Shown: positions 9,116 to 18,309 of the stretch, one piece after another
Layout of the letters: every line of letters starts with the position of its first letter
Numbering within the stretch: position 1 is the stretch's first letter
Source of the DNA: Streptomyces sp. GC420
GTDB taxonomy: Bacteria; Actinomycetota; Actinomycetes; Streptomycetales; Streptomycetaceae
Assembly: GCF_009916105.1 (NCBI RefSeq)
Contig: NZ_JAAAXQ010000009.1
Span: 1-46,259 of the forward strand
Length of the DNA stretch: 46,259 nucleotides
Direction of reading: 5' to 3'
The notes under the pieces: generated by a model
Databases searched by the model: none
The model's input: only the letters and a program-made list of their open reading frames with translations
Told to the model about the DNA's origin: nothing
Program-made: the position numbers and the translations under genes

Positions 9116-10188
9116 TGAATCCCCTCCGACATTCTGTGCTGGCTGAACTGAACACCCACATGGGCGTGCTGTGCGTCGTAGTTCACTTGGACGCCGCGCA
9201 GGGCGATCTCTCTGGCGGCCTCCAAGTACGAGAGGGCACCACTGGAACCCGGATCGTACGTGAGAACCGTCTGTCCGTAGCTCGGAGCCTCAGAGATGCG
9301 CACGGAACGGGGAATGCTGGTCCGCAGCACCTCGTCACCGAAGTGGCCGCGCACTTCCTCCGCCACCTGGGAGGCGAGCCGCGTACGGCCGTCGTACATG
9401 GTGAGCAGAATCGTGGACACGTGCAGTGCGGGATTGAGATGTCCACGCACCAGGTCGACATTCCGGAGCAGCTGCCCCAGTCCTTCCAGCGCGTAGTACT
9501 CGCACTGGATGGGGATCAGGACCTCGGCGCCCGCGACGAGCGCGTTGACCGTCAACAGGCCGAGCGAGGGCGGGCAGTCGATGAGAATGTAGTCCAGCGG
9601 CTGCTCATACGCCTGAATGGCGCGCTGCAGCCGACTCTCCCGCGCCACCAGGGAGACCAGCTCGATCTCCGCTCCGGCCAGATCGATGGTGGCGGGAGCG
9701 CAGAACAGCCCCTCTACATCGGGCACCGGCTGTACGACATCGGAGAGCGGCTTGCTCTCTACCAAGACGTCGTAGATGGAGGGCACTTCGGCGTGATGGT
9801 CGATCCCCAGCGCGGTCGAGGCATTGCCCTGAGGATCGAGGTCGATCACCAAAACCCGCGCGCCGTGCAGCGCCAGGGAAGCGGCGAGGTTGACCGTGGT
9901 GGTGGTCTTACCCACTCCGCCCTTCTGGTTGGCGACCACCATGACCCGGGTCTGCTCGGGTCGCGGCAGACCCTCGCCGGCACGGCCAAGAGCCTCCACT
10001 GCCAGTTGGGCAGCGCGTCCAATAGGGGTGTCGTCCATCGGAGGCGGTGTTTCACGTGAAACATCCTCCCCCGCCGACTCGGTACGGGGGGCGGGGACCG
10101 GATCGGCCACCGGCCCCGCGATGTTGGCGTCGGACCGCAAGGATTCACTCTCCTCGACATCAGGCTCTCGATGAACAGAGCCTGCCAT
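9112..10188 (-). CDS. parA: Chromosome-partitioning ATPase ParA
   Basis: 358 residues from the preferred ATG at 10188 ([16 protein letters not shown]). It is a Walker-type segregation ATPase with deviant Walker [23 protein letters not shown] and [11 protein letters not shown]. In Streptomyces it moves ParB-parS complexes during sporulation. The open frame continues upstream to 10359, but that extension crosses a parS site in a different frame (read as FHVK, not VSRET) and several DnaA-box-like sites, so I treat it as promoter DNA. No strong ribosome site precedes the ATG, so the start is uncertain; [13 protein letters not shown] downstream is an alternative. Confidence 0.93.
   Translation of the reverse strand: MAGSVHREPDVEESESLRSDANIAGPVADPVPAPRTESAGEDVSRETPPPMDDTPIGRAAQLAVEALGRAGEGLPRPEQTRVMVVANQKGGVGKTTTTVNLAASLALHGARVLVIDLDPQGNASTALGIDHHAEVPSIYDVLVESKPLSDVVQPVPDVEGLFCAPATIDLAGAEIELVSLVARESRLQRAIQAYEQPLDYILIDCPPSLGLLTVNALVAGAEVLIPIQCEYYALEGLGQLLRNVDLVRGHLNPALHVSTILLTMYDGRTRLASQVAEEVRGHFGDEVLRTSIPRSVRISEAPSYGQTVLTYDPGSSGALSYLEAAREIALRGVQVNYDAQHAHVGVQFSQHRMSEGIQ
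10049..10062. other. parS: parS centromere site 4 (inside parA)
   Basis: Perfect GTTTCACGTGAAAC in the N-terminal linker of parA, read in frame as V-S-R-E-T (context [10 protein letters not shown]). Confidence 0.95.
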
Positions 10189-10224
10189 GCTTTCGGGGTC
10201 GTGAACCAGCGAGGTCCGTTCTCC

Positions 10225-10251
10225 TGTGGATGAATCCACGTTTGTGGACAA
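10225..10251. promoter_or_regulatory. DnaA-box pair upstream of parA
   Basis: A perfect DnaA box TGTGGACAA lies at 10243-10251 and a degenerate one, TGTGGATGA, at 10225-10233; between them GTGGAT and ATCCAC form a short inverted repeat. They lie about 37-63 bp upstream of the parA ATG, where a promoter would be. Binding is inferred. Confidence 0.55.
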
Positions 10252-10334
10252 CTCTGTGACCCCTGGGGGCCTACGGTCGCGGGGCGTGGCAGCCGCACGT
10301 CCGCGACTGATGATTCCATGCAACAGAGAACGAC

Positions 10335-10348
10335 GTTTCACGTGAAAC
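10335..10348. other. parS: parS centromere site 5 (parA upstream region)
   Basis: Perfect GTTTCACGTGAAAC between parA and rsmG, the only one of the five not inside a gene that I accept. It may also let ParB influence parAB transcription. Confidence 0.95.
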
Positions 10349-10441
10349 AAGATGCACACGCGCTCGTTCTAAGCTGCCACGACACTCCGATTTGCATAGG
10401 TTTGACAGCTTTTATGGGGCAATACTCGTAGGACAGACGGG

Positions 10442-11158
10442 TCAACGCCGACGGCGGGTCCTGCTCACCCGCGCCGCCTTGGCCCGCTTCGCGGCGAAGC
10501 GCACACCACCAGGGCTCTCCCCGCATACGACGCGGACCACAGTGGACAAAGGCTCCACCACGCCCTCGCCGACATGAAGAATTGAGGTCTCCACCACACC
10601 GAGCTTGCTGAGGGCAGCCCGCGAGGCCTTCACCTCTTCTTCTGCCGTGTCCCCCTTCAGGGCCAGCATCTCGCCATAGGGGCGCAGCAGCGGAACGCCC
10701 CAGCCCGCCAGCCGGTCCAGCGGAGCGACGGCGCGCGCCGTCACAACGTGGACCGGCGGCAGCTTCCCCATCATCTCCTCGGCGCGGCCGCGTACCACCG
10801 TCACATGCTCCAGGCCGAGCAACTCGACGACCTCCTGGAGGAAGTTGGTCCTCCGGAGCAATGGTTCGAGCAGCGTGATCTTCAGGTCCGGACGCACCAG
10901 CGCCAGCGGGATGCCGGGCAGGCCGGCGCCCGAGCCCACATCGCAGACGGTCACGCTCTCCGGCACGACCTCGGAGAGCACGGCGCAGTTCAGCAGATGC
11001 CGCTCCCACAGCCGGGGCACTTCCCTAGGGCCGATCAGCCCTCGCCGCACCCCGGCATCCGCCAGCAATTCCGCGTACCGGACCGCCTCCGGGAAGTAAT
11101 CACCGAAGACCTCCCTGGCCGCGTCCGGAGCTGGGGGAAGCTCCTCTGCCTCCGTCAC
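10442..11158 (-). CDS. rsmG: 16S rRNA (guanine-527-N7)-methyltransferase RsmG
   Basis: 238 residues, GTG start with GGAAGGAC upstream. The SAM-binding motif [17 protein letters not shown] and the motif [28 protein letters not shown] identify RsmG (GidB), which methylates G527 of 16S rRNA. Loss of this methylation gives low-level streptomycin resistance and is known to raise antibiotic production in S. coelicolor. The basic C-terminal tail ([17 protein letters not shown]) is typical of the actinobacterial form. It lies between jag and parA, both also on the minus strand. Confidence 0.95.
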   Translation of the reverse strand: MTEAEELPPAPDAAREVFGDYFPEAVRYAELLADAGVRRGLIGPREVPRLWERHLLNCAVLSEVVPESVTVCDVGSGAGLPGIPLALVRPDLKITLLEPLLRRTNFLQEVVELLGLEHVTVVRGRAEEMMGKLPPVHVVTARAVAPLDRLAGWGVPLLRPYGEMLALKGDTAEEEVKASRAALSKLGVVETSILHVGEGVVEPLSTVVRVVCGESPGGVRFAAKRAKAARVSRTRRRR

Positions 11159-11207
11159 GGGAACCGTCCTTCCATACCGGTGGGTGGAACTATCAGGCTG
11201 ACAAAGA

Positions 11208-11237
11208 CCGGCCCCGCCTGCGAACAGACGGGGCCGG
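11208..11237. terminator. Hairpin downstream of jag
   Basis: 9-bp stem CCGGCCCCG (11208-11216) with CGGGGCCGG (11229-11237), 18 bp after the jag stop on the minus strand and before rsmG. It probably ends or attenuates the rpmH-to-jag transcript. Confidence 0.7.
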
Positions 11238-11254
11238 GAGGACCGGGGAGGCGA

Positions 11255-11770
11255 TCAGGCCGGCAGTACGACGACGAAACGCTGCGGTTCCTCGCCCTCC
11301 GACTCGCTGCGCAGCCCCGCCGCGGCGACCGCGTCGTGCACCACCTTGCGCTCGAAAGGCGTCATCGGCTTCAGCTTCACCGGCTCACCGGAGTTCTTCG
11401 CCTCGTCCGCGGCCTTGGCGCCCAGCTCGGTCAGCTCGGCCCGCTTCTTGGCGCGGTACCCGGCGATGTCCAGCATCAGACGGCTCCGGTCACCGGTCTC
11501 CCGGTGCACAGCGAGCCGCGTCAGTTCCTGGAGCGCCTCCAGTACCTCCCCGTCACGGCCGACGAGCTTCTGCAGGTCGCGGCTGCCGGAGTCACTGATG
11601 ATCGAGACGGCGGCACGGTCCGCCTCGACATCCATATCGATGTCACCGTCGAGATCGGCGATGTCCAGCAGACCCTCGAGGTAGTCGGCCGCGATTTCCC
11701 CTTCCTGCTCCAGGCGGGTCAGGGTTTCGCCACCCTCGGCGGCTGCCGCGGAGGTGGTGCCTTCCGTCAC
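11255..11770 (-). CDS. jag: Jag/KhpB-type RNA-binding protein (R3H domain)
   Basis: 171 residues. The GTG at 11770 (MTEGTTSAAAAEGG) has a GGAG ribosome site and follows the yidC stop by 14 bp; the longer open frame would overlap yidC and is rejected. A KH-like domain is visible (DIDMDVEADRAAVSIISD, LVGRDGEVLEALQELTRLAV), followed by an R3H motif with R-x3-H (MTPFERKVVHDAV) and the closing RFVVVLP strand. The N-terminal Jag domain of Firmicutes is absent, as in other actinobacteria. Its constant place behind yidC suggests work in membrane-protein or division-related RNA regulation. Confidence 0.93.
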   Translation of the reverse strand: MTEGTTSAAAAEGGETLTRLEQEGEIAADYLEGLLDIADLDGDIDMDVEADRAAVSIISDSGSRDLQKLVGRDGEVLEALQELTRLAVHRETGDRSRLMLDIAGYRAKKRAELTELGAKAADEAKNSGEPVKLKPMTPFERKVVHDAVAAAGLRSESEGEEPQRFVVVLPA

Positions 11771-11784
11771 GGATCGACTCCTTC

Positions 11785-12927
11785 TTACTTCTTGGACGGG
11801 TGCTTGGGCCGCTGCTGGCCCTTGCGCTGCCCAGACTTGGCTTGGCGTGCGGAACCGGTGGCGGGCTTGGCCGCCGCATCCGGCTTGTCGTCCTGCGGCT
11901 CGCCCTTCTGGGGGGAGGGCCCGGGCTCGGTCTGCTTGGACACACCCTCGGGCTTGTCCGTTCCGGCCGGCCTGGCGGGCTGAGCGGCACCGCTCTGGCG
12001 CTTGGCCTTGGGCTTCCGCTTGGGCTGCTGGCGGTTGGCGCGAGCGGCCTCGACGGCCTTCTTGGCCTCGACGACCGCCGGGTCCTCCTTGAGCTTGCCC
12101 TTGGCGCGCAGACGCTCCTGGCGCTGCTTGTACGCAAGGCTGCCCGGCGTCGGGTTGCGGTGGATCACGAACATCTGCTGCCCCATGGTCCACACGTTGG
12201 TGGTCAGCCAGTAGACCAGGACACCGACCGGGAAGTTGATACCGAAGACAGCGAACATGATCGGGAAGACGTACATCAGCATCTTCTGCTGCTGCATGAA
12301 CGGGGTCTTCACCGTCAGGTCGACGTTCTTCGTCATCAGCTGGCGCTGCGTGTAGAACTGCGACAGCGACATCAGAACGATCATGACGACCGTCACGACC
12401 CGGACATCGGCCAGCGTGGCACCCAGGGACTCGATGCGCTCAGCGCTGTCCATGAACTTCGCGGGCAGCGGAGCACCGAAGATCTTCGCTTGACGGGCAC
12501 TGTCCAGCAGCGACTGGTCGATGACACCGACCGTCTTGTTCCGCGCGATGTCGTTGAGGACGGTGTAGAGCGCGAAGAAGAACGGCGACTGCGCCAGAAT
12601 CGGAAGACACGAGGAGAGCGGGTTGGTGCCCGTCTCCTTGTACAGCTTCATCATCTCTTCGGACTGACGCTGCTTGTCGTTCTTGTAGCGCTCCTGGATC
12701 GCCTTCATCTTCGGCTGGAGCGCCTGCATGTTCCGGGTCGCCTTGATCTGCTTCACGAAGAGCGGGATCAGACAGATCCGGATCAGGATCACCAGCGACA
12801 CGATGGACAGGCCCCAGGCCCAGCCGCTGTCGTCGCCGAACATGGCGCCGTACACCTTGTGGAACTGGACGATGATCCAGGAAACAGGTGTGGTGATAAA
12901 GCTGAACAGACTGGAAATCGTGTCCAC
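11785..12927 (-). CDS. yidC: Membrane protein insertase YidC
   Basis: 380 residues, GTG start. YidC/Oxa1 inserts and folds membrane proteins with or without SecYEG. Hydrophobic segments are at about 10-30, 38-58, 105-125, 178-195 and 218-250; the conserved second hairpin region [32 protein letters not shown] and the segment [20 protein letters not shown] are clear. It lacks the large periplasmic domain of enterobacterial YidC, as expected for Gram-positives. The last 110 residues form a very basic, proline-rich cytoplasmic tail that probably contacts the ribosome. The gene is 3 bp from yidD. Confidence 0.95.
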   Translation of the reverse strand: MDTISSLFSFITTPVSWIIVQFHKVYGAMFGDDSGWAWGLSIVSLVILIRICLIPLFVKQIKATRNMQALQPKMKAIQERYKNDKQRQSEEMMKLYKETGTNPLSSCLPILAQSPFFFALYTVLNDIARNKTVGVIDQSLLDSARQAKIFGAPLPAKFMDSAERIESLGATLADVRVVTVVMIVLMSLSQFYTQRQLMTKNVDLTVKTPFMQQQKMLMYVFPIMFAVFGINFPVGVLVYWLTTNVWTMGQQMFVIHRNPTPGSLAYKQRQERLRAKGKLKEDPAVVEAKKAVEAARANRQQPKRKPKAKRQSGAAQPARPAGTDKPEGVSKQTEPGPSPQKGEPQDDKPDAAAKPATGSARQAKSGQRKGQQRPKHPSKK

Positions 12928-12930
12928 TAA

Positions 12931-13263
12931 TCAGGCTCCTTGAGCATGGGGCGAAGTCTCTGCGGCCGGGCTGTTGTTGTCATCGGCGGAGGGCCCGCCC
13001 CTTCTGCCCCGCCACGCATCGCGCAGCAGTTCGTGCCATGGCGGACGCTTGCGCGGTGGTACGTGATCGACACCGCCCGGCGACCAGGGGTTGCACCGCA
13101 GGATGCGCCACGCGGTCAGGGCGGTGCCCTTGATCGCGCCGTGCCGGTCGATGGCCTCGTACCCATAGTGGGAACACGACGGGTAATACCTGCACACCGG
13201 CCCGAGCAGTGGGCTGATCGTCCACTGGTACAGCTTGATCAGAGCCAGCAGCGGATACTTCAT
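12931..13263 (-). CDS. yidD: Membrane protein insertion efficiency factor YidD
   Basis: 110 residues with the family core [27 protein letters not shown] and the [14 protein letters not shown] motif. It is a small amphipathic protein at the inner membrane that assists YidC. The ATG overlaps the rnpA stop by 4 bp (ATGA), so it is translationally coupled to rnpA. The C-terminal 40 residues are a variable tail. Confidence 0.93.
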   Translation of the reverse strand: MKYPLLALIKLYQWTISPLLGPVCRYYPSCSHYGYEAIDRHGAIKGTALTAWRILRCNPWSPGGVDHVPPRKRPPWHELLRDAWRGRRGGPSADDNNSPAAETSPHAQGA

Positions 13264-13658
13264 CGCGCGCCCTTCCCCTGACCTCCGCCGTGGGATGTCC
13301 CACCCAGCAGCCGCTGAAGAGCGGCGTCCAGGTCTCGGGCCAGATGACTGTGGTCGGCGTCGCCCGCGCCGGGCAGCGCCCGTACGACAACCAGGCTACC
13401 GGGGGGCAGCGCGGCGAGACGATCGCGCACCAGATGGCGAAGTCTCCGCTTCACCCTGTTCCGTATCACCGCGTTCCCCACAGCTTTGCTTACGACGAAA
13501 CCCGCACGCGGAAGGGGAGCGCTCTCCCCAGGCGCGTGCGGGTCCGTTGTTCCGCTACGAAGATGTACGACAAGGAGCGGGCGACCTGCCCGACGACCTC
13601 TTCGTACCGCGGTCGCGAAGTCCTCGCGCCGCCTCAGCCGATTCTCGGAAGGCAGCAC
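13260..13658 (-). CDS. rnpA: Ribonuclease P protein component
   Basis: 132 residues. It is the protein subunit of RNase P, which trims tRNA 5' leaders. The start is the GTG at 13658 ([25 protein letters not shown]), the usual N-terminus of this family; the open frame upstream to 13946 runs back through rpmH and is rejected. The RNP motif is visible as [23 protein letters not shown]. It sits 17 bp after rpmH and overlaps yidD. Confidence 0.95.
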   Translation of the reverse strand: MLPSENRLRRREDFATAVRRGRRAGRPLLVVHLRSGTTDPHAPGESAPLPRAGFVVSKAVGNAVIRNRVKRRLRHLVRDRLAALPPGSLVVVRALPGAGDADHSHLARDLDAALQRLLGGTSHGGGQGKGAR

Positions 13659-13675
13659 GTCATGACCTGTTGAGA

Positions 13676-13813
13676 TCAGGCGGACAGACGGGCGCGACCC
13701 TTGCTGCGGCGGGTCGCCAGGATCGCGCGGCCGGCACGGGTACGCATACGAAGCCGGAAGCCGTGGGTCTTCGCGCGACGACGGTTGTTCGGCTGGAAGG
13801 TGCGCTTGCTCAC
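13676..13813 (-). CDS. rpmH: 50S ribosomal protein L34
   Basis: 45 residues, beginning [19 protein letters not shown] and ending with the basic stretch [10 protein letters not shown]; this is the whole of L34. The GTG start has a GGAG site upstream. It is the first gene of the minus-strand rpmH-rnpA-yidD-yidC-jag operon and diverges from dnaA. Confidence 0.97.
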   Translation of the reverse strand: MSKRTFQPNNRRRAKTHGFRLRMRTRAGRAILATRRSKGRARLSA

Positions 13814-13987
13814 TCGGGGGCTCCAGTAATGACTCGTGTGTTGGCGGGTATCGCCTGGCTGTCACCGTGCGCCCACGAGTAGCTCGCAATACGCCCGAGT
13901 GCACCGCTTCACCGACCACGTTCTGACTGGTGTGGTCTTTGCCCATCGGAGGCAGGCGGCAGCAGCCATCGACAACTCGACCTGGTC

Positions 13988-14017
13988 ACGGTACGCGCGG
14001 CTACGCCATCCGGTCAA
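13988..14017 (-). promoter_or_regulatory. Candidate rpmH promoter
   Basis: On the minus strand TTGACC (14017-14012) and TACCGT (13993-13988) are separated by 18 bp, a good housekeeping-type match, about 175 bp before the rpmH start. Its design closely matches that of the dnaA promoter candidate on the other strand. Confidence 0.55.
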
Positions 14018-14051
14018 ACCGGCGCTCGAGTGGGAGACACTGTGCACAGGC

Positions 14052-14060
14052 TGTGGACAA
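14052..14060. promoter_or_regulatory. DnaA box in the dnaA promoter region
   Basis: Perfect TGTGGACAA at 14052-14060, with a degenerate partner TGTGCACAG at 14041-14049. The perfect box ends 4 bp before the dnaA -35 candidate, as expected for DnaA autoregulation. Confidence 0.8.
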
Positions 14061-14064
14061 CGAC

Positions 14065-14094
14065 TTGAACCACCGGGGCAGCCCTGACTACCGT
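14065..14094 (+). promoter_or_regulatory. Candidate dnaA promoter
   Basis: TTGAAC (14065-14070), an 18-bp spacer and TACCGT (14089-14094), about 85 bp before the dnaA GTG. Bound DnaA at the adjoining box would block it. Confidence 0.6.
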
Positions 14095-14178
14095 GGCTGA
14101 ACCCCGAATCCTTCCCGACCGTCCCGAGAATCACACCTTCGCGGGATCCCCCCATGAGTCTCTGAGAGAGCGTGCCCT

Positions 14179-15951
14179 GTGGCTGACGTACCTGCCGATC
14201 TTGCCGCAGTGTGGCCGCGAGTGGTGGACCAGCTCCTCGGCGAAGGACGCGGACAGGGAGTGGAGGCCAAGGACGAGCAGTGGATCCGGCGCTGCCAGCC
14301 CCTCGCGCTGGTCGCCGACACCGCCCTGCTCGCCGTCCCCAACGAATTCGCCAAGGGCGTCCTGGAAGGCCGGCTCGCTCCGCTGATCAGCGAAGGGCTG
14401 AGCCGGGAGTGCGGCCGCCCGATCCGTATCGCGATCACCGTCGACGACTCGGCCGCCGGTCCGCCCCCACCGGCCCCCGTACCGCACCAGTCCCGCTACG
14501 AGGAGCCCCGGCCCGGCTACGAGGACCCGCAGCGGGAGCCCTCCCAGGCCCCCTCGTCCTACGACGACCGGCTGCCGACCGCGCGTCCCGCGTACCCCGA
14601 CTACCGGCAGCAGCGCCCCGAGCCCGGGGCCTGGCCCCGTATGCAGCCGGCGCAGGACGACTACGGCTGGCAGCAGCCGCGCCCGGGCGGTTTCTCCGGG
14701 CGCGAGCGCGATCCCTACGCGACCCAGCACGGGCACCACGGGCAGCAGCACGCTCCGCAGCAGCCGTCCGCCGACTACCGGCAGCAGCGTCCCGGCGAGC
14801 GCCCCACGCTTCCGGAGCCCTCATCCCACGGTGTCGCCGGCGGCGCGCACGCCGCGCGCGGTGGCACCCCCGGCCCGCTGGGTGCCCAGCCGGCACCTGC
14901 GGGCGGTCCCGGTGAACCGACCGCACGCCTCAATCCGAAGTACCTCTTCGACACCTTCGTCATCGGTGCCTCGAACCGCTTCGCGCACGCGGCCGCGGTC
15001 GCCGTCGCCGAGGCACCGGCCAAGGCCTACAACCCGCTCTTCATCTATGGGGAGTCCGGGCTCGGCAAGACGCACCTCCTGCACGCCATCGGGCACTACG
15101 CGCGCAGCCTCTACCCCGGCACCCGGGTGCGTTATGTGAGCTCCGAGGAGTTCACCAACGAGTTCATCAACTCCATCCGCGACGGCAAGGGCGACACCTT
15201 CCGCAAGCGCTACCGCGAGATGGACATCCTCCTGGTCGACGACATCCAGTTCCTGGCGAGCAAGGAGTCGACGCAGGAGGAGTTCTTCCACACGTTCAAC
15301 ACGCTGCACAACGCCAACAAGCAGATCGTGCTGTCCTCGGACCGGCCGCCCAAGCAGTTGGTCACCCTGGAGGACCGGCTTCGCAACCGCTTCGAGTGGG
15401 GCCTCATCACCGACGTCCAGCCGCCCGAGCTGGAGACCCGGATCGCGATCCTCCGCAAGAAGGCCGTGCAGGAGCAGCTCAACGCGCCGCCGGAGGTCCT
15501 GGAGTTCATCGCCTCCCGCATCTCGCGCAACATCCGCGAGCTGGAGGGGGCACTGATCCGGGTCACGGCATTCGCCTCGCTCAACCGGCAGCCCGTGGAT
15601 CTCGGCCTCACCGAGATCGTCCTCAAGGACCTCATCCCCGGCGGCGAGGACTCGGCTCCGGAGATCACCGCCACCGCGATCATGGCTGCGACCGCCGACT
15701 ACTTCGGACTGACCGTGGACGATCTGTGCGGCTCCTCGCGCAGCCGCGTCCTGGTCACCGCCCGCCAGATCGCCATGTATCTGTGCCGGGAGCTCACCGA
15801 CCTCTCCCTGCCGAAGATCGGTGCGCAGTTCGGCGGCCGCGATCACACGACGGTGATGCACGCCGACCGGAAGATCCGGGCGCTGATGGCCGAGCGGCGG
15901 TCCATCTACAACCAGGTCACCGAACTCACCAACCGCATCAAGAACGGCTGA
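14179..15951 (+). CDS. dnaA: Chromosomal replication initiator DnaA
   Basis: 590 residues, GTG start with a GAGAGAG site. It binds DnaA boxes and opens oriC. Domain I is about residues 1-85 ([20 protein letters not shown]). Domain II is a long, tyrosine- and proline-rich linker (about 90-250), a Streptomyces hallmark, though shorter overall than the roughly 656-residue S. coelicolor protein as I recall it. Domain III is AAA+: Walker [16 protein letters not shown], Walker [14 protein letters not shown], and arginine finger region [10 protein letters not shown]. Domain IV carries the DNA-binding signature [15 protein letters not shown]. It has its own promoter and a DnaA box upstream, and a perfect hairpin terminator downstream. 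Confidence 0.98.
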   Translation: MADVPADLAAVWPRVVDQLLGEGRGQGVEAKDEQWIRRCQPLALVADTALLAVPNEFAKGVLEGRLAPLISEGLSRECGRPIRIAITVDDSAAGPPPPAPVPHQSRYEEPRPGYEDPQREPSQAPSSYDDRLPTARPAYPDYRQQRPEPGAWPRMQPAQDDYGWQQPRPGGFSGRERDPYATQHGHHGQQHAPQQPSADYRQQRPGERPTLPEPSSHGVAGGAHAARGGTPGPLGAQPAPAGGPGEPTARLNPKYLFDTFVIGASNRFAHAAAVAVAEAPAKAYNPLFIYGESGLGKTHLLHAIGHYARSLYPGTRVRYVSSEEFTNEFINSIRDGKGDTFRKRYREMDILLVDDIQFLASKESTQEEFFHTFNTLHNANKQIVLSSDRPPKQLVTLEDRLRNRFEWGLITDVQPPELETRIAILRKKAVQEQLNAPPEVLEFIASRISRNIRELEGALIRVTAFASLNRQPVDLGLTEIVLKDLIPGGEDSAPEITATAIMAATADYFGLTVDDLCGSSRSRVLVTARQIAMYLCRELTDLSLPKIGAQFGGRDHTTVMHADRKIRALMAERRSIYNQVTELTNRIKNG

Positions 15952-16008
15952 CACCGCACCTGCCGACCGGGAGGGCCGGCACCGCACCATCGCAGGCACA
16001 GCCACATC

Positions 16009-16038
16009 AGCGCCCCCGGAGACGGCTCCGGGGGCGCT
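16009..16038. terminator. Hairpin terminator after dnaA
   Basis: Perfect 12-bp stem AGCGCCCCCGGA (16009-16020) with TCCGGGGGCGCT (16027-16038), 58 bp past the dnaA stop. It keeps dnaA transcription out of oriC. Confidence 0.8.
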
Positions 16039-16242
16039 CTTCGCATGCGCCGGCCTCCGCGGCGAAGCGGGGAGTGGAAAGCAGGGAGCGCCCGAAGCGC
16101 GTGGGACAGCGTGACAGCACGAGGGAGCGCAAGGGAACGGGTGCAGCAAGGGGGAGGGAAGGGCACATCGGCGGCAGGGGAGCCGTGCAGGACCGGTAGG
16201 GAGGGCTCCGTTCCTGTTCGAATAGGCCGACCGGGGGACGGA

Positions 16243-16816
16243 CTGTCCACAGATCCGGGTGTGAACGGCCGTCCACACCCTGGGGAACAACGCGTTGTCC
16301 CGAACGCGTCCACAGGCACCCTGGTCAAGATCACATCAGGGCTGGTCAGACGCCTGTGGAATTGTGCGCGAGCGGCTTCCACAGACTGTGGATGACATGA
16401 ATCACCCACAGGGCCGTACGGGAGTTGTCCACCGGCGCCCCACAGGCTGGGGAGTGTTGTCCCCATCCCGAGGGCACTTCTCCACACCTCTGTCCACTGT
16501 TCGGCAACGCGACGCGTCCTCTCACCGCCGCGAGTGAAAGGCGTCACACCAAGGTGCTCGATTGAGCTGTGGGGAACGTGGGTAAACCTGGGGACGGCAC
16601 TGGGGAGAAGTCCCCCGGCCCTGTGCATCGGGTGTGGGTAACTTCCGCCTGTCCACAGCGGGCTCTGGTTGTCCACGGGCGGCGCCCACAGGCCCCGTGG
16701 ATAAAAAACCGTTGCTGACCTGCGTGGACCGGGTTATCCACGGTTTCCACAGGGCCTACTACTACAACCACTGAGAGATAGCCCGGAATCCACTTCGAAG
16801 TGGGTCCTGTGCACAA
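16243..16816. other. oriC: Origin of replication, oriC
   Basis: Non-coding region between dnaA and dnaN rich in 9-mers close to the Streptomyces DnaA box TTGTCCACA. Plus-orientation examples: 16243-16251, 16269-16277, 16306-16314, 16375-16383, 16425-16433, 16457-16465, 16478-16486, 16490-16498, 16649-16657, 16669-16677, 16734-16742, 16743-16751. Reverse-orientation examples: 16355-16363, 16387-16395, 16568-16576, 16696-16704, 16808-16816. Most have one or two mismatches; I found no perfect match inside oriC. There is no long AT-rich unwinding element, only a short run (ATAAAAAA) beside the box at 16696. Boxes fall into two main groups, about 16243-16498 and 16649-16816. The stretch 16039-16242 holds no gene I can support. 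Confidence 0.93.
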
Positions 16817-16967
16817 CTCGCCCCTCGGCCGCCGGCCACCTCTTGAGTCGACTTGACCCCGAGCAGCACCGACTGTCGGTGCCGTGCGTCAGACTGGTCC
16901 CCGGCATCTCCCATACCGACGAGTCGATGCCGATGAAGAAGGCCAGCAACAGCAGGAGGCGGTTCCG

Positions 16968-18098
16968 GTGAAGATCCGGGTGGAGCGCGATGTACTCGCG
17001 GAGGCAGTGGCCTGGGCGGCCCGCAGCCTCCCGGCCCGTCCGCCCGTGCCCGTGCTCGCGGGCCTCCTCCTGAAGGCGGAGGACGGCGCGCTGAGCCTTT
17101 CCGGCTTCGACTACGAGGTCTCGGCACGGGTCTCGGTGGAGGCGGAGATCGAGGAGGACGGCACGGTCCTGGTGTCCGGCCGGCTGCTCGCGGACATCTG
17201 CCGCGCCCTTCCCAACCGGCCTGTGGAGATCTCCACGGACGGCGTGCGGGCGACCGTGGTCTGCGGCTCCTCGCGATTCACACTCCACACCCTGCCTGTG
17301 GAGGAGTATCCGGCGCTGCCGCAGATGCCCGGGGCGACCGGCACGGTTCCGGGTGAGGTGTTCGCGTCGGCCGTGGCCCAGGTGGCCGTCGCCGCCGGCC
17401 GTGACGACACACTCCCGGTGCTGACCGGCGTCCGTATCGAGATCGAGGGCGACACCGTCACCCTGGCCTCCACCGACCGCTACCGCTTCGCGGTGCGCGA
17501 GTTCCTGTGGAAGCCGGAGGTCCCCGAGGCCTCCGCGGTGGCGCTGGTGCCCGCCAAGACGCTGCTGGACACGGCCAAGTCACTGACCAGCGGTGACACG
17601 GTGACGCTGGCACTGGCGGGCTCGGGCGCCGGTGAGGGCCTGATCGGTTTCGAGGGGGCGGGCCGGCGCACCACGACCCGGCTGCTGGAGGGCGACCTCC
17701 CCAAGTACCGCACGCTGTTCCCCACCGAGTTCAACTCGATCGCGGTGATCGAGACGGCGCCGTTCGTCGAGGCCGTCAAGCGTGTGGCCCTGGTCGCCGA
17801 GCGGAACACCCCGGTGCGGCTGAGCTTCGAGCAGGGCGTGCTGATCCTGGAGGCCGGGTCGAGCGACGACGCACAGGCTGTGGAAAGGGTCGACGCGCAG
17901 CTGGACGGTGAGGACATCTCCATCGCCTTCAATCCGACGTTCCTGCTGGACGGCCTGAGCGCGATCGACTCGCCGGTGGCCCAGCTGTCCTTCACCACCT
18001 CGACGAAGCCGGCGCTGCTGAGCGGTCGGCCCGCGATCGACGCCGAGGCGGACCAGGCCTACAAGTACCTGATCATGCCGGTGCGGCTGAGCGGCTGA
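16968..18098 (+). CDS. dnaN: DNA polymerase III sliding clamp (beta subunit)
   Basis: 376 residues; the ring-shaped processivity factor. The GTG at 16968 follows AGGAGG by 8 bp and gives the expected N-terminus MKIRVERDVLAEAVAWAARSL; the frame upstream is oriC DNA. Three clamp repeats are visible, with PVPVLAGLLL, LPVLTGVRIE and the C-terminal YKYLIMPVRL strand that helps form the partner-binding pocket. It is the first gene on the rightward arm and follows oriC directly. Confidence 0.97.
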   Translation: MKIRVERDVLAEAVAWAARSLPARPPVPVLAGLLLKAEDGALSLSGFDYEVSARVSVEAEIEEDGTVLVSGRLLADICRALPNRPVEISTDGVRATVVCGSSRFTLHTLPVEEYPALPQMPGATGTVPGEVFASAVAQVAVAAGRDDTLPVLTGVRIEIEGDTVTLASTDRYRFAVREFLWKPEVPEASAVALVPAKTLLDTAKSLTSGDTVTLALAGSGAGEGLIGFEGAGRRTTTRLLEGDLPKYRTLFPTEFNSIAVIETAPFVEAVKRVALVAERNTPVRLSFEQGVLILEAGSSDDAQAVERVDAQLDGEDISIAFNPTFLLDGLSAIDSPVAQLSFTTSTKPALLSGRPAIDAEADQAYKYLIMPVRLSG

Positions 18099-18120
18099 GC
18101 GGCCGGACGTCGACGACGTC

Positions 18121-18141
18121 GCCGGGCCCTCGCGGCCCGGC
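18121..18141. terminator. Hairpin after dnaN
   Basis: 8-bp stem GCCGGGCC (18121-18128) with GGCCCGGC (18134-18141), 22 bp after the dnaN stop. Confidence 0.55.
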
Positions 18142-18309
18142 CGGGGTTCCGGGGGCGTCTCCCGGGCAGGCGGAGTGTGCCGGTTCGGCAGCCGGGCCGG
18201 GCGTCCGCAGCCGTACGTCTGAGCGCCTGACCCCACAGGTGTGTACCGGGGGTCCGGCGTAGGCTCGGACGCAGGTACACACCACCACGACGTCGTTAAG
18301 GAAGCACTG

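Noticed and set aside
9112..10359. Longer ParA beginning MCILFHVKRR
   Set aside because: The extra 57 residues cross a parS site in a frame not used by the four intragenic sites and cover DnaA boxes; the sequence is unlike ParA N-termini.
14821..16290. 489-residue minus-strand open frame across dnaA and oriC
   Set aside because: Antisense of dnaA running into DnaA boxes; no coding evidence.
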